Notes: generated by a model from the sequence alone, not told the origin. Shown: positions 1-12,395, numbered from the stretch's first letter. The stretch: 64,000 nt of DNA from Limnanthes douglasii subsp. nivea (GCA_036936605.1 JAUPFV010000004.1:294046009-294110008), one strand, 5' to 3'. Numbers and translations are program-made.

Positions 1-1109
1 GCACCCTGGTTTTCTTTGTTTCATCAACATTTATTTGTTTGCCAACCTGATTCAGCAACCCTCCCCAGGTCATGGCCTTCTTTCTGGTCACTGAATCAGC
101 TAGATTGCCTGGGTTCAAACCTTGCCTTAGGGATGTTATTGCCACTTGTTCGAAGCAATCAGCCAACCCATTCTTGGTGTTCACAAAACGACTTATATAT
201 TATTTCAAGGACTTTGGTTCCTGGACACAATGGATTATTGTGTCTCCATTGCCTTCAGCTCTTTACTCCCTACGAACTGCCTTCGAAAGGCTACCCAAAA
301 TGTATCGAAATCTTTAATACAACCCTGAGGCAGGCTGTTGTGCCATTTCAGAGCACTCCCCGTGAACGATTGGGAGAATGCCCTATAAAGTAGTTTATCA
401 TCGTCGTCAAAGTTCATCATGAAGTTTTTAAATTGCTCCAGATGGTTGTCCGGATCAGTACTGCCATCGTACTTCTCTATTTTGGTGCTGTCAAACCTCT
501 TGGGAGATTTCCAGACATAATTTTAGAAGACAATGGAGATTGCCTCCAATTCCTTCCACGACTGAACACAGTATCCTCATTGGGAGTTGCAAAGATACCT
601 GGTTCATCGTGGAAAGCAAAGGGATTCATCAGCATCTTGTCCACATGCCTCCGGTTATGAGATGAACCCTTGCCAATATGCCTCTTCATTCTTCCATGTC
701 TATCTCTTTTTCTTGAATATTTTTTAATCTACTTTTGCTTTTTTCTGGTTCGACCCTCATCGCTGCTAGAGGACAAGGATTTTTCAACTTCCTCATTGTC
801 CGAAGAGCTATCAGAAGATTCTGAGCTTGAGTCAGAACTCTCTACAGGCTTGGACCGGTGAGACTTTTTAGAACTGGCATGAGTCTTTTTGGTGCTCACA
901 TGAGTTTTCGAAGACTCATGCTCTCTAGGGTTATCGGTGTGATGAGCAACTGATGCTTTGGATTTTTATTTCACGCCCATCTTGGCCTTCTCTGCCCTCA
1001 GAGCTTCTATTTCACACTTTAGCCTATCACGCTCTTCGACAGTGTATTCATCGTTCTCTTCCACCACTTCGAGCAAAGCCGGTGGTAGTTCTGGATTGTC
1101 CGGATTCAT
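1..1109 (-). pseudogene. gag fragment of copy A
   Basis: Decayed Gag (capsid/nucleocapsid polyprotein) reading frame, minus strand. The start codon is placed at 1109 because the sequence beginning MNPDN lines up with the gag start of copy B at 44865. Visible in order are the acidic N-terminus (966-1109), a serine-rich stretch with SSDSE-type runs (about 760-880), a basic run (about 690-760), and the capsid segment with the FDDDDKL and AFSQSFTGSALKW motifs (235-420). Frames change several times, so no full protein can be made. The zinc-finger part lies outside the window. Confidence 0.88.
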
Positions 1110-1160
1110 TCGGACATATTTTCTTAGCAGGTTTTGAATGCTTGATTCAGGCACCTTCTC

Positions 1161-1178
1161 CTCCCACTGTGGTCGCCA
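1161..1178 (-). other. primer-binding site of copy A
   Basis: The reverse complement reads TGGCGACCACAGTGGGAG and lies 3 bases inside the 5' LTR. It begins with TGG, as expected for pairing with the CCA end of a tRNA. A similar site in Tat/Ogre elements is usually assigned to an arginine tRNA; that assignment is from family knowledge, not tested here. The same 18 bases occur in copies B, C and D. Confidence 0.9.
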
Positions 1179-1181
1179 GTT

Positions 1182-1610
1182 TGGTGTGGATAATAATAGC
1201 CTGAGGGTAGGCTGGTAATTTCAGTTGGTATTTTATGGTGGTGTGTGGGTGTTTAAGTATTTAGAGTAGAGAGTAGAGAGATAATTAAGCAGCTTGGTAG
1301 CAGTTAATTCTCATTACCTATAGTTAATGCAGGTGGTTGGGTATTTATACCCTGATGTTTGGGCCCTTATGGGCTTTTGGGTCATGTTTAATGGACCCGG
1401 GTCATGTTCAAAGACCCATGAGCTCTAAGTAGGAGAGCAAGTAGCTTAGTCAAGAAGTGTTTAGGTTTTTAGTACTTTTGTCATAGTTCGAACAGTCCTA
1501 TGGTCATAGTGTTCAAACTGACATGTCCGGTCCATGTGATCTGTCCGGTATCCGGAGAGGTTGGACCGATCTGTCCTTGTACGGGGAGCAGGCAGAATTC
1601 GGACTCATCA
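1182..1610 (-). repeat. 5' LTR of copy A
   Basis: A 429-bp long terminal repeat in reverse orientation, starting TGGTGTGGAT and ending ACTCATCA (TGATGAGT...CCACACCA in element sense). It carries the TATA motif within GGGTATAAATACCC (plus-strand view near 1342-1356) and several GATCTGTCC words in the U3 part, as in copy C. Confidence 0.93.
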
Positions 1611-2524
1611 GATCTAATATTTTATGAATTGGTTTTTGAATGCAATCTACAAAATGTTGAAGTTTCATATGTTACTTTGATGTTGGTTGAGCCATGTCGA
1701 GCGTTGTCTCTAAAATTCACGGAGATCGTTTAATATAATAGCATATCATCTTCTCTTAAACATATGATTTCATTTTTGAACTACACTGTATGAGGCATTA
1801 GCTTTCATATTTATCCATCTTGTATTGGTTGAACTTCAATAACATGTTTTCATACAAGATATCAAGATCCGGTGGTAATGAAACAAGGCTGCATCTTGGT
1901 TAAGTAAGAAATGATTTAATATCATTTTGTCTGGTCGATCAAGCAAAAATATATGCCACTTGTGGTGAATGGTGAGGCTATTGATGGGTCGTAGAAATAA
2001 AATTGAAGTCTCATTATTTTCGGCTTGATATTCTTGAGAAAATGATCGCGGTGTTAAACCAATATAATATAGAATTGGTTTACCCGTTGAGAAATATATC
2101 GAAGGGTCCTGGTTATTTTGGCTAATTCATAGGCCAAATGGAAGGTAGCTTTGTTGTTTTTCATTATCCATTTAGAAAGAATGGGCATATAATGGTTTAT
2201 ATTTTGTATATTATCATGTTGAACGAGGCTCAAATACATGTGATCATTTACTTCTCTCTCGTGATGACAAGAAGAAAGTGTCATTCTCTAAATACCTAAA
2301 TGAGAACAATCACAAAAATTATAACAATTTCCATATTTATTGGAATACTCGCGATCAAAGTGTTCATTGGGGTCTATTTTTCCCTTTGAATGTTGGGAGT
2401 GATAAATAATTTTTCACTTTGTAAGATCATGCCACTAGTTCCTAAGCATTGAATAATTGGCGTTGTCGCATTTCTCAACTTTGTTTACCTCTTTATTAAT
2501 ATAAGCTCAAAGTGACTAATGATA

Positions 2525-2890
2525 GAGCTCAAGTGCATGATCTTTACTACTGGATCTGAAATGCATCAACTTTAATGCTGGAAATTGAGTGCATGAACTC
2601 TATTTTTGGAACTTAAGTGCATGGAATTTACTACCAAATCTTGAGTGCATAAACTTAATTTCTTGGACTTAAGTGCATGAACTTTAATGTTAGAACTTTC
2701 GTGCATTAGCTTAACTATTGGAACTTAAGTGCATGAACTTAAGTGCCATAATTTTGGTGCATATGTTTTCTCTTACAACTTGAGTTCATGAACTTAAGTA
2801 CTAGAACTTAAGTACATGAACTCAACTCTTAGAACCTAAGTGAATGAACTTAAATGTTGGAACCTAAGTGTATGAACTTAACTAATCAAT
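2525..2890. repeat. degenerate minisatellite, AACTTAAGTGCATGAACTTAA-like units
   Basis: About a dozen imperfect copies of a unit of roughly 28-34 bases built from GGAACTTAAGTGCATGAACT followed by a variable spacer. The half-motifs AAGTGCATGAACTT and GAACTTAAGTGCAT recur throughout, with substitutions and small length changes. No reading frame is kept, so this is non-coding. Confidence 0.8.
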
Positions 2891-3134
2891 TTAAAGGTAG
2901 GAAGCCAATCTAGAAATAGTGTTTGACTACTAAAAGATACCTTTTATTATGTCTCAAACTGGGTTTCAAAATACTGCGAAAAATCTATATGGTTGTGACA
3001 ACTACAACTGTTAATTAAAACGCATTTGATATGGTCGTGCTATAAAGTTCCCAAGTGTAGTTGAATTAATAAATGCCAACTATTTCCTGCTATCGCGAGC
3101 CTCGAGTGATTATTACCCCCTTCCCCGTCCTTGG

Positions 3135-3135
<1 letters not shown>

Positions 3136-3202
<67 letters not shown>
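3136..3202. repeat. (TA)n microsatellite
   Basis: An uninterrupted TA dinucleotide run of about 67 bases. The minus-strand reading frame across it is only an Ile-Tyr repeat and is not a gene. Confidence 0.98.
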
Positions 3203-3206
<4 letters not shown>

Positions 3207-3969
3207 TCAAAAATAAAGTTGTATGGTGAGTGTTACCGATTAAATTCAAGATTAAGAGGAGAACATATTTAGGAATTCAACCTAGAGAAACATTATAAGC
3301 CAAAAGATCTCTTGTACTCTATTTTCAGAAGCTTTGTAACATAGTATTTTGAGCAGTTGTGTTGTTTGTAAACTTCAGTTTTCTTGTAATATTTATTTTA
3401 TGAAATTTGTATTCTGATGCCCGCGGATATAATATTTCTCCATAATTCAATCCATGTTAAATATTTTATATTGTGCATTTGATTTTAATTTTTTGTCTTC
3501 CCAAGTTTGATTAGCTTTTTTGTGAGTAAAGTGTTGAACCAATGTCACAGTCATGTTTCTCTTGCAGTTTTTCATCGTCATGTCGAATTTTGAGAGTAAT
3601 TAAGAACCCATGATACGTTGTGCTTATGCTAAACACTATTTAGGGTGATGAACGATAAAATGAAGATTGTGTCGATGTGCCAAGCCAACATCCACGATCA
3701 AATTATGAATTATTCTTATTTAATCTAGGTAGTTTTATCTCATGTCGTCTAACTATAGATGGATATCCGCATTAGGGACACTAGGACCTTCAAATAAAAA
3801 TATTTTTATGAACTTACAAAAGTGAGTGACAGTGTTGTTCTTTTTTTGGCTTTTATGATTTTTTGGGTTTTGGATTTTTTTTAGAAAATTGGTAGAAGTT
3901 GTGAAAGGTGTTTAATGGAGATTTGAAGCATTTTTCTTACTAAGAATTTAGATTACTTCTAACAACTCC

Positions 3970-6250
3970 GAATCGGTGATGTATATGTCCCTTGCTACAC
4001 TGGCCCAAGCTTACCGAGGTTCTATTTTAGGTATACATCAGAAAAACTTTTTTTTTATTTTCAACCTTTGAAAGTACTATATGAAGTTACATATGTTTTC
4101 AACGAGGATTTGTAGTACTCTAATTTTAGTAAGTTTTCATCATCTTTTCATTTTAGTTGTTTAAGATTCAGTGTTTCTTTATTTATTGTATGTTTATATT
4201 CTGAAAGAAGGCATGGTTGTTTCTGCTCGTACTATTACTTCTATTTGATAAACCATTGGAAATTGTGTCTCGAAATTTTCACTTTGCAGAGTTGTTCTAC
4301 GTGACTTTAAGACTTCTTACATGAAGCCATGCCACTTCTCGACTGCATATTTCATCATTCTCTTGAAGTCTCCCACAATGTTTTTGTTTGTAACCTTCAC
4401 CTGCTCTTTTTCGTATGGATGGAAATGAGGATATTTTTTATACCATTTTTCTGTAAATAAAACACCAAACAATCATTCTGGAACTACAGACTATTTTTTG
4501 TTGTAATAAATCTAAGTACTGCATATCCAACAAAGTTTAATCTTTATAAAGTTGATAACTTTGTTCTCCCTGATCTTTGCTAAACTCTTGGCTTCCGCTC
4601 ATTTTAAAAACTAGTCCATATTTATTAGGATGTATGAAATTCCTTTTAAGGCTTTCAAAAGATGTTATAGGCTTATAAATGTGATATAAAGTCATTATCT
4701 TTATCAATGACCATTAATTCGGGTGCTAAAGCATTGGGAAGAGTCTGTTTTGTAAAGTGAGGTTTAGGCTGAAGAATTAGTCTTTATACAAAATTTGCAC
4801 ATGCCGAAGAGGCAAGGGCATCGATTGTTACATTTTAATCCATGGTCTCTTGCTCAAACATAACTTGACCATATAATGATTCTTGGTGGTTAATTTTCAT
4901 TGGAAACTGCATCAATTTATCCTTTTTAGCCTTTGCATGAACCAATGCCTGACAAACTACTAGCTAAGAGCTTGTTGAAATCTTCACCTTTTTAGCCCCG
5001 CATATATTAGCAAGTCTCATTCATGAAATTGTGATTTCATACTCTACGTCATTGTTGGAGGTAGTGAGACCAAACTTGATGGCTTAGTTCACTTTTTCTC
5101 CAGAAAGGGATGTGAATTGAACTCATGTTCCAAAATATATATTGTTGCTTCTTGCATAAATCAGAATATGTCATGTTGGTTCGGGATGATCTACAGAAGG
5201 TAGATATCTTTCGGGCTGGACTTTGTTAGGAAATCTGCTAAAGCTCAAGAGTTAATTACTATTTTAGCTCAAGCCTGATGTTAAAGTTACTTAACTTTAC
5301 TCAACATTTTGTTAGACTTCTAGATATGTCTTTTTTTAATTACACTATTGAGCGGTAAATAAGTTTTAACACTATGGTATGTGTCTAGAACTAAGACCTC
5401 ATATTCCCTATCATTTTTATTAGTGTCATGATAAGTTTTTCTCGTTATAAAGATCGTGTCTTAGCATCTAAAAAAAATTACTAACTAATTTATAGCTCAA
5501 GTTAATTTTTTTATTTTATAACTCGAATTGTAGTCACCGCATAATTTACAACCAACTACGTAAATAAAAATTTACCCGATTTTGGATTTATTAGCATTTC
5601 TCATGATGAAATGAACTTTTAAGTTCTGTTAAAAGCTTCATTGCATGAAGAATTTCAACTGAATATCCATATAAATTTGAGTATCTAGAATATAGGTTTA
5701 TACTTTACAGAAGAATGGAAGATGAATCTGTTTAGAGTTGTTAATCTTTCTGCCAACATTTGAATTTTTTTGTTCTTCGACGGGGGCTTCATCATAGCCA
5801 ATCCAAGTTTAAAAATTATGTGTGATCTTCTTTTTTCCATTTCTTGCTGACCATGTATCTTCTAAATTATATGGATCTAACGTCGTATGCACACTTATCT
5901 AGATTAAGCTTTAGGTGAACCCGCTCGAAGTTTGAAAATTATTTTGCCAGATTTTCCAAGTAATCTACATCCTGATTATTTGTGATCAACATATCATTGA
6001 TGTAAACTTGTAGGTTGCGCCCTAGTTGGTTTGAAAATATATTTTTAACCAACCTATAATATGTAGTCTCAACATTATTAAGCCCAAAATGCATGGCCCT
6101 GTAGTAATACAATCCTGCTTTTGTGATTAATGTAGTATGTTCCTACCGACATCTTCCTAAAGTTGTTCAAAATTCAATTGGCTTGATCGAATGCAACTCT
6201 TCAAAAAATTAAACATTTTATGAATTTTTATTAACTATTCGTTCATGTCA
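3970..6250 (-). pseudogene. Ty3/gypsy (Tat-like) pol remnant: RT, RNase H, integrase
   Basis: A heavily decayed pol read on the minus strand, right to left. Around 5830-6200 conceptual translation gives RT pieces like LKNVETTYYRLV and VYINDM, matching the YIDD box region of copy B. Around 5600-5810 it gives MLAERLTTLNRFI, the RT-RNase H connection. Around 4800-5100 it gives NNDVEYEITI...ICGAKKVKI and ALASSAC, matching RNase H. Around 4230-4460 comes FHP...QVKVTNKNIV with KWHGFM and RTTLQSE, the integrase region with the catalytic Glu. Around 3975-4020 GKLGPV is the C-terminal integrase segment. Stops and frameshifts are frequent. Gag was not recognised. It is much older than copies A-D. Confidence 0.8.
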
Positions 6251-6963
6251 TACACGGTGTCTAGGACTATAATATCATTCGAAGTTGCAAAAATATATCA
6301 AACTCTCTGTAGTCCATGATTATAACAAAAGATAACTCTTAGTTGTTTTATTCTATAACCATTTTCAAACATCACAACATCCATTCATAGTTTTTATATC
6401 TTCCATTGGTAAATATAATACATATTATTTTAGACAAGTACATCTCATTGTAATCGTCTTATACGTACCATCCATGATAAGCAATCAGAAACGTTCGTAA
6501 TGGATATATGTTAATTGGATATGTAAAAAACAAGTTGGTTATGACACCGCATTCTTTATTGTTCAACAAATGTTTGTGCATGTATTTGTGGGCTTGTAAT
6601 TTAGTTAACATATATGACATTTGCGATCGATCGTCTTTTTCAACCAATCAACTGTTTTACGGTAACTATATACGTTACAGATGTTTGATGTATTATTCGG
6701 ATCAGCTTTTCTTGGGCTATTAAATATATCTCGGGAACGTACTGTAGTGGCCTTTAAAGTTTCAACCATTATTTTTTATTTTATTTCAACTTCATCGTTT
6801 ATGCATGTCTTTGAAAATATTTGGCCATGTATAATTATGTGCGCCAAAAATCACGGATATCATGAATTTACCATCACCTTAAACTAAACGCCTTACTACC
6901 TTAAAAAGATAATTAATTGTTTTGGTACGTGTTACATTTTCGATCTTTATTTTTAAATGTGGT

Positions 6964-6983
6964 TATATATATATATATATATA
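6964..6983. repeat. (TA)10 microsatellite
   Basis: A pure TA run of 20 bases. Confidence 0.95.
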
Positions 6984-7256
6984 GAGGATTTCTCTCAAAT
7001 CTAAACAACTCGAGCGGTTCTTCTTTTATGATATAAATCGTTCGATTTGACTATAATTACAAACTCGATTTATTTGCCGACCTTTTTATCTACGCGATCG
7101 TCAAATATAAAAAATTGTGATTGTAATTCTCGGTAGGTAATTTCACAAATAACAATTTTGTAGCATAAAAAATCCAAATTTATTATTATTTTAAATAAAG
7201 GTTTTGGTATTTAAAAATATAAATAAAAACTAATTTAGATGTGTTTTTTGTTTAAA

Positions 7257-7261
<5 letters not shown>

Positions 7262-7301
<40 letters not shown>

Positions 7302-7309
7302 CGTAACTA
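7262..7309. repeat. (AT)24 microsatellite
   Basis: A pure AT run of about 48 bases. Confidence 0.97.
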
Positions 7310-7569
7310 TAAATACAATATAATAATATAAAACATAAATAAACATATAGAAAATTTAAAAATTCTCCTGACTATTTTTTTGAATTATTTATATAAAAAA
7401 TATACAATTATAAATAATAGTGTTGCCTGTTGTTTTATGAGAAAAGTACCGGTAAATACCTTCTCAACTATGGTATTACCCGGCGGTACCCGCTTTTTGG
7501 ATAGTGTAACTGGGTACCTCGAACTGAAATTTGGACAAAAATACCCCCGACTAAAAAAAGGCGCGCGCT

Positions 7570-7572
<3 letters not shown>

Positions 7573-7618
<46 letters not shown>

Positions 7619-7845
7619 GGTACAATTCGCAGGATGCGAATTGCTTGCAAATTCTCAGGATGCGAACTGCTTGCAAATTCTCAGGATGCGAATTGCTTGC
7701 AAATTCTGAACGATTCTCATGATAAGATGCGAATTGCTTGCAATTTCTGAACGATTCTCATGATAAGATGCGAATTGCTTGCAAAATTCTGAACGATTCT
7801 CATGATAAGATGCGAATTGCTTGCAACTCTCAAGATTTCTGAACG

Positions 7846-7891
<46 letters not shown>

Positions 7892-8396
7892 GGTACAATT
7901 CTCAAGATGCGAATTGCTTGCAAATTCTCAGGATGCGAATTGCTTGCAAATTCTGAACGATTCTCAGGATAAGATGCGAATTGCTTGCAATTTCTGAACG
8001 ATTTTCATGATAAGATGCGAATTGCTTGCAATTTCTGAACGATTCGCATGATAAGATGCGAATTGCTTGCAAATTTCTGAACGATTCTCATGATAAGATG
8101 CGAATTGCTTGCAACTCTCAGGATTTCTGAACGATAAAAAAAAAAAAAAAAACTGGTACAATTCTCAAGATGCGAATTGCTTGCAAATTCTCAGGATGCG
8201 AATTGCTTGCAAATTCTGAACGATTCTCAGGATAAGATGCGAATTGCTTGCAATTTCTGAACGATTCTCATGATAAGATGCGAATTGCTTGCAATTTCTG
8301 AATGATTCTCATGATAAGATGCGAATTGCTTGCAAATTTCTGAACGATTCTCATGATAAGATGCGAATTGCTTGCAACTCTCAGGATTTCTGAACG

Positions 8397-8435
<39 letters not shown>

Positions 8436-8500
8436 GGTATGAAAAAAAAAAACAACTGGTACAATTCTCAAGATGCGAATTGCTTGCAACTAGTGAAATT
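7573..8500. repeat. higher-order minisatellite punctuated by poly(A) runs
   Basis: The basic unit is about 42 bases containing GATGCGAATTGCTTGCAA followed by TTCTGAACGATTCTCATGAT. Groups of units form three larger repeats of about 273, 263 and 281 bases (7617-7889, 7890-8152, 8153-8433). Each begins CTGGTACAATTC and ends TTTCTGAACGAT plus a run of A. The A runs are 7573-7616, 7848-7889, 8136-8152 and 8399-8433. A partial fourth copy follows. Minus-strand frames are poly-Phe artefacts. Confidence 0.95.
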
Positions 8501-8648
8501 TTATTTTTTAAAAAAATCAAAAAATATCATAAATGGATCTAGTTTTGTTCATTTTTAAAAAACAAAAGTAATGGTACTTTCATTTATTTTTTTCGAGCTC
8601 CCGTTCGAAAGATACGGATCTTTTAAAAATAAAATTAAAGGAAAAGTA

Positions 8649-8690
8649 GGAAAGAGAAGGAAAGAGAAGGAAAGAGAAGGAAATAGAAAT
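8649..8690. repeat. GGAAAGAGAA minisatellite, about four copies
   Basis: A purine-only 10-base unit repeated about four times inside the right arm of the Mutator-like element. Confidence 0.92.
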
Positions 8691-8869
8691 TTTGGTTACG
8701 TGGCTGTTCATGAATGGTGAGGGTAGTTAGGGTATTAAAATAAAGTTAGGTTGTAAGTGACAATAAGGTAGTTGAGATGGGTATTAAGTAACAATTGATC
8801 AAACCTTGGGTGGTAAGTGACAATTGAATAGTTGAGTAGGTACCTTTGGTACAATTTCCCTTGTTTTAT

Positions 8870-9376
8870 TCTCCAATTTTACGGGCTGAAGATGGTTTAT
8901 GTCCAATATTGGCCCAGTATACCATGCCACTGGATTTATAGTGGCCCAGGCGCATGACGCAATTCTTTGTTATGTTTGCAGATTTTTTTTTCCTTTCTAT
9001 ATCTACCTATAAATTTATTTTTATTCTTGCAATCCGTCACAATAAATTATAAATTTATTTCTGATATTTAAACTGTATTACATTAAATAATTGTCAGGTT
9101 ATTTTTTATTTTGAAAATCAAGGGTATATGATATAACTGTAATAAAAAAATTGTGGCTACTTTTAAAGAATTGTTTTTCAAAATTTTGACACCTGGATTT
9201 CGATTTTGACTATCACTTCTTTTAAAATTAAAAGATCCTTTATTGATAAACGGTAGAATGACACATGAGTAGATAGAATTATGTATTAAGCCCTACAATA
9301 AAAGACGGCAAAATAAATTTAAAAAAAAATTGAAAGCGGGATCTTATTGAAATAATCTCCAAAATTTATATTTTTC
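8870..9376. other. AT-rich DNA, nothing recognised
   Basis: No repeat boundary, gene or RNA could be supported. The 3' end and poly(A) tail of the following minus-strand LINE should lie near its right side, but no clear long T run marks it. Confidence 0.5.
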
Positions 9377-9631
9377 TCAAAAATATTTCTTCTTCGGCTC
9401 TTGATTTTCAACGGAAGGAGAGAAACAAAAAGTTTCTTGTTCTAGAAACAAATACCCTTCCGAAATAACATAGAATCCAATTTTTTTTGAAGAAACTGAA
9501 GAACAGGGCCATCGAGCAGGAGTTAAATCTTTAGCAGAGAAAATAAAAAGCAAGACCTCCAAGGTATGCTTCTCTAATCTGCAAATTTGAATATTAATAA
9601 TGGTTTTCAAGGGATTGGTTATATCAGTAGG

Positions 9632-12395
9632 CTAATAGTTATTAGTGATATAATCAAGCCTTAAGCTTTCCAACAGAGTAATCGCCAACAATTGACTAGG
9701 AGCTTGGGATTTCGTAAATTCAGATTTCATCTTGCATCTTAGAGTCCATTTGGCTAACCAATCAATATCTATGTTTTGGGCTCTAGAGATATGAGAAATT
9801 ACCATAGCAGAGGAGATAAGCTTTCTTACACAGTTTAATATTGGAGATAAAGGCCATGAAAATTTACCATTGACAATGAGATTGACTAGAATTAAAGAGT
9901 CTAATTTAGTATCTACGTTAATCCAACCCTTTTTATTGCAGATGAGAATACTGTCTAACAAGGCCATGGTTTATGCCATAAAAGGAGAGAGCTTGCCATA
10001 AATAAAGCTTGCACCATGAACTATGTCTTCAGAATTGTTTCTAATTATGACCGCCCCACTTGATTCACCATTTTTGAAGCAGTAACACTCTAATTCGTCT
10101 TCTTTAAGAGGGAACCATTTCATGTAAGTTATCTTGTTTTTACTTCTTTTGATGTAAGAAAATAAACCAATAATTCTTGCTTCTTGAGAATCATTAGACC
10201 AATAAGAGGATTTAAACCAACTGTTGTCTTTAGAATCATCAAGAGTGATGAAGGGGGAATGGTTGTGCCAATTTTCAAGCCAGAAATCCATTTGTCTTTT
10301 GCCCAGAATCCATTGAACATTAGGCTCATCCGTTTATTTTATGTTAGCAATTCTCTTCCAAGTTTGAGAGCCAAATTTCTGGTAATTAATTTGAAGAGGA
10401 TGAATATTTCTGCAATAGATATTGTTCATCAAAGTTTCATATAAACTTTTTATTTCCATGAAAATAAACCATAACTTACAAGATAGAGTATCTTGAATGT
10501 GAGAGAGGCTTCTAATATCCAGACCACTATCTGCAAAAGGCTTGCAGAGGATAAACCATTTGGCCCAGTAAATTTTATGATCCCTAGTATTAGAACCCCA
10601 CAAAAATTTGTTAAGATAACTTTATATTCTATTAATTACACAATTTCGTAAATAACAGTTTTGCATCCAATAAAGAGGAACAAGCATGAGAACATAGTTA
10701 ATCAGAGTAAACTTTCCATCATAGGATAATATTTTAGTTTCCCAATCTTGAATCATGTTATCGATTTTATTGAGGAGAGAGTTATAGTTACTTGACTTGT
10801 TGTTTGAATTTAAGGTTATGCCACGATATTCAGTAGGTAAGTGACTAGAATTACAGCATGTTTGCTCCATTAATATAGATAATCTAGCTTGCTGATAGTT
10901 GTTTGAAACAATGACTCTAATTTTATATTTGTTCATTGTTTGGCCACAAGCTTCCTGGTAATTTTGAAGATTTTTGCAGAGCTTGTCAATAGTTGACTCA
11001 CTGATGTTGGTCAAGATCAAGATGCCATCTGCAGACGCTAGGCAGGCAATCACGGGGTTAGTTCTTAAACTGTATAGCATATATTTGTCAGTAGAAAAAA
11101 GATTGAAAAGGTCACAAATGAGGACCTCTTATCCAATGATAAACAGACTGGGAAAAAGTGGTTATCCCTGTCTTAAACCCCTCTTGGCCTTGAAATAACC
11201 AAAAACCTTCGCATTAATTAACATAGAATGATGCACATAATTTATAAGACTACTAATTAGCTTTACAAAATTGTTAGAAGAACCAAAAGAGATCAAAACT
11301 TTTTTAATTAAAAGGATGAGGCATGTTATCAAAAGCTTAACTTATGTCTAATTGGATCATAATATTCCCACCTTTTGTTTTCCTTTTGAGCTCGCGAACC
11401 ATTTCTTTGGCAATGAGGATGTTCTCAAAGATAGATATTTAAGGAATAAAGCCACCCTGGAATTTAAAAAAAAAATTAGGTAGTAACAGAACCAGTCTAT
11501 TATTAATGAGTTTAGATATGATTCTTTTAAGAATGATACATAGACTGATAGGTATATAGTTATGCCAATATATAGGATTAGAAATTTTATGAATTAAACA
11601 AAGGCCAGTAGCCATGATCCCATCAGGAAATTTATTACTAAGGATAAAACTAGACATACCGTTGTGAAGATATGACTTAATTATGTTCCAGCAAGTTTTA
11701 AAAAAACAAAAATTAAAATCATCAATACTAGCAGCACTATCAGGGTTCATATTGCTGATGGTTTCAAATATTTTAGCTTCAGTTGGAGCTTTGAGTAAAG
11801 AATTATTGTCCTCATTGCTGATCAATTTAGGAATATTGTCGAAGATCTGATCTTACATTTTATTCAACTCATCATCAGTATTAATAAAAAAGGTTTAGAT
11901 AGAGTAGCCTTAAAATTAGCTTCAGCAAAATCCATATAGTTTCAGAATCCAGAAGTTGGTCCTCCCCCATTTTGATACTGTTAATGTTATTTATTCCTCT
12001 CTTCTTAGAAACATAAGAATGAAAGACCTTAGTGTTCCTGTCACTATCTTTAAGCCAGCTGCATTAACACTTTTATTTCTATAAATCTTCCTCCATTCTT
12101 AGAGCTTAAAGATAGATAGCCTTAGCTCCGGTTAGCTCAGTTCAATGGTCTCATTATTAGACGTAATAATTTTATTTTTTAGATTCTTTATAGCTGCTCT
12201 AGATACCTGTACGTTTTCAAAAACATTACCAAAATGATTATGGTTCCAATTTTTAAGACTGTCTTTTAACCTTCTAAGCTTATGCCATAATATGTAAATA
12301 GGGTATCCATTAATTGTTTGCTTCCAATTGTTTTCAACAAAAGATGCTTGATAGTTGTTGTGTGAGCTTTTTGGATGTAACATGGTCGAGCCAAT
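9632..12395 (-). pseudogene. LINE ORF2 3' part: reverse transcriptase and RNase H
   Basis: Read right to left. 12132-12383 is the linker after the endonuclease (KLRRLKDSLKNWN). 11439-11825 is the N-terminal RT region, including DSAASIDDFNFCFFKTCW and PISLC. Near 11060 the catalytic FADD-type box appears as SADGIL, so a catalytic Asp is lost. 10622-11080 is the RT C-terminal region and linker (YRGITLN, IQDWETKILSYDGKFTLI). 10129-10603 carries the Trp-rich region before RNase H. 9632-9967 resembles the plant LINE C-terminal RNase H, ending with HISRAQNIDIDWLAKW. Multiple frameshifts and stops make it non-functional. Confidence 0.85.

Larger units (their letters stand above)
1..1610 (-). mobile_element. 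Tat-type Ty3/gypsy retrotransposon, copy A, 5' part only
   Basis: This is the 5' end of an LTR retrotransposon in reverse orientation. It runs from its 5' LTR (right side) through the primer-binding site into gag and leaves the window at base 1. It matches copies B and C closely in LTR, primer site and gag, so it is the same family. The base after the LTR starts GATCT (1611-1615), the expected 5-bp target duplication, but its partner lies outside the window. Gag is broken by frameshifts and stops. Protease, polymerase and integrase would lie to the left. Confidence 0.93.
1616..3969. other. AT-rich intergenic DNA without a recognisable gene
   Basis: No coding region could be supported on either strand. 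It holds a degenerate tandem repeat (2525-2890) and an AT microsatellite (3136-3202), listed separately. Parts may be the LTR and leader of the decayed gypsy element that follows, but I saw no clear LTR boundary. Confidence 0.6.
6251..7429. other. AT-rich DNA with two TA microsatellites
   Basis: No gene recognised. TA runs lie at 6964-6983 and 7262-7309. Short reading frames here do not resemble known proteins. Confidence 0.55.
7439..8860. mobile_element. non-autonomous Mutator-like element with 9-bp target duplication
   Basis: A 1422-bp element flanked by the perfect 9-bp direct repeat TTGTTTTAT at 7430-7438 and 8861-8869. A 9-bp duplication is typical of Mutator-like elements. Its ends are imperfect inverted repeats: the left begins GAGAAAAGTACCGGTAAATA and the right, reverse-complemented, begins GGGAAATTGTACCAAAGGTA; both then reach CTCAACTAT at the same distance (33 bases), with weaker similarity further in. 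It encodes no transposase. The interior is a minisatellite with poly(A) runs plus a short GGAAAGAGAA repeat. The target duplication was found by eye. Superfamily assignment rests on its length and on long imperfect ends. Confidence 0.82.

Noticed and set aside
3040..3249. Minus-strand frame with a long Ile-Tyr repeat
   Set aside because: It is the translation of the TA microsatellite.
7617..8433. Regular repeats with spacers, superficially like a CRISPR array
   Set aside because: The spacers are themselves repeated, A runs divide the array, it sits in a plant Mutator-like element, and no cas-like genes exist here.
7468..8520. Several minus-strand frames rich in Phe runs and repeated QAIRIL/ASNSHL blocks
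   Set aside because: They are translations of the poly(A)-bearing minisatellite, in several frames, with no conserved protein.
9337..9344. CGGGAT shared by 9338-9343 and 15738-15743 as the LINE target duplication
   Set aside because: Only six bases match, there is no adjacent poly(A) tail on the left side, and such matches occur by chance.
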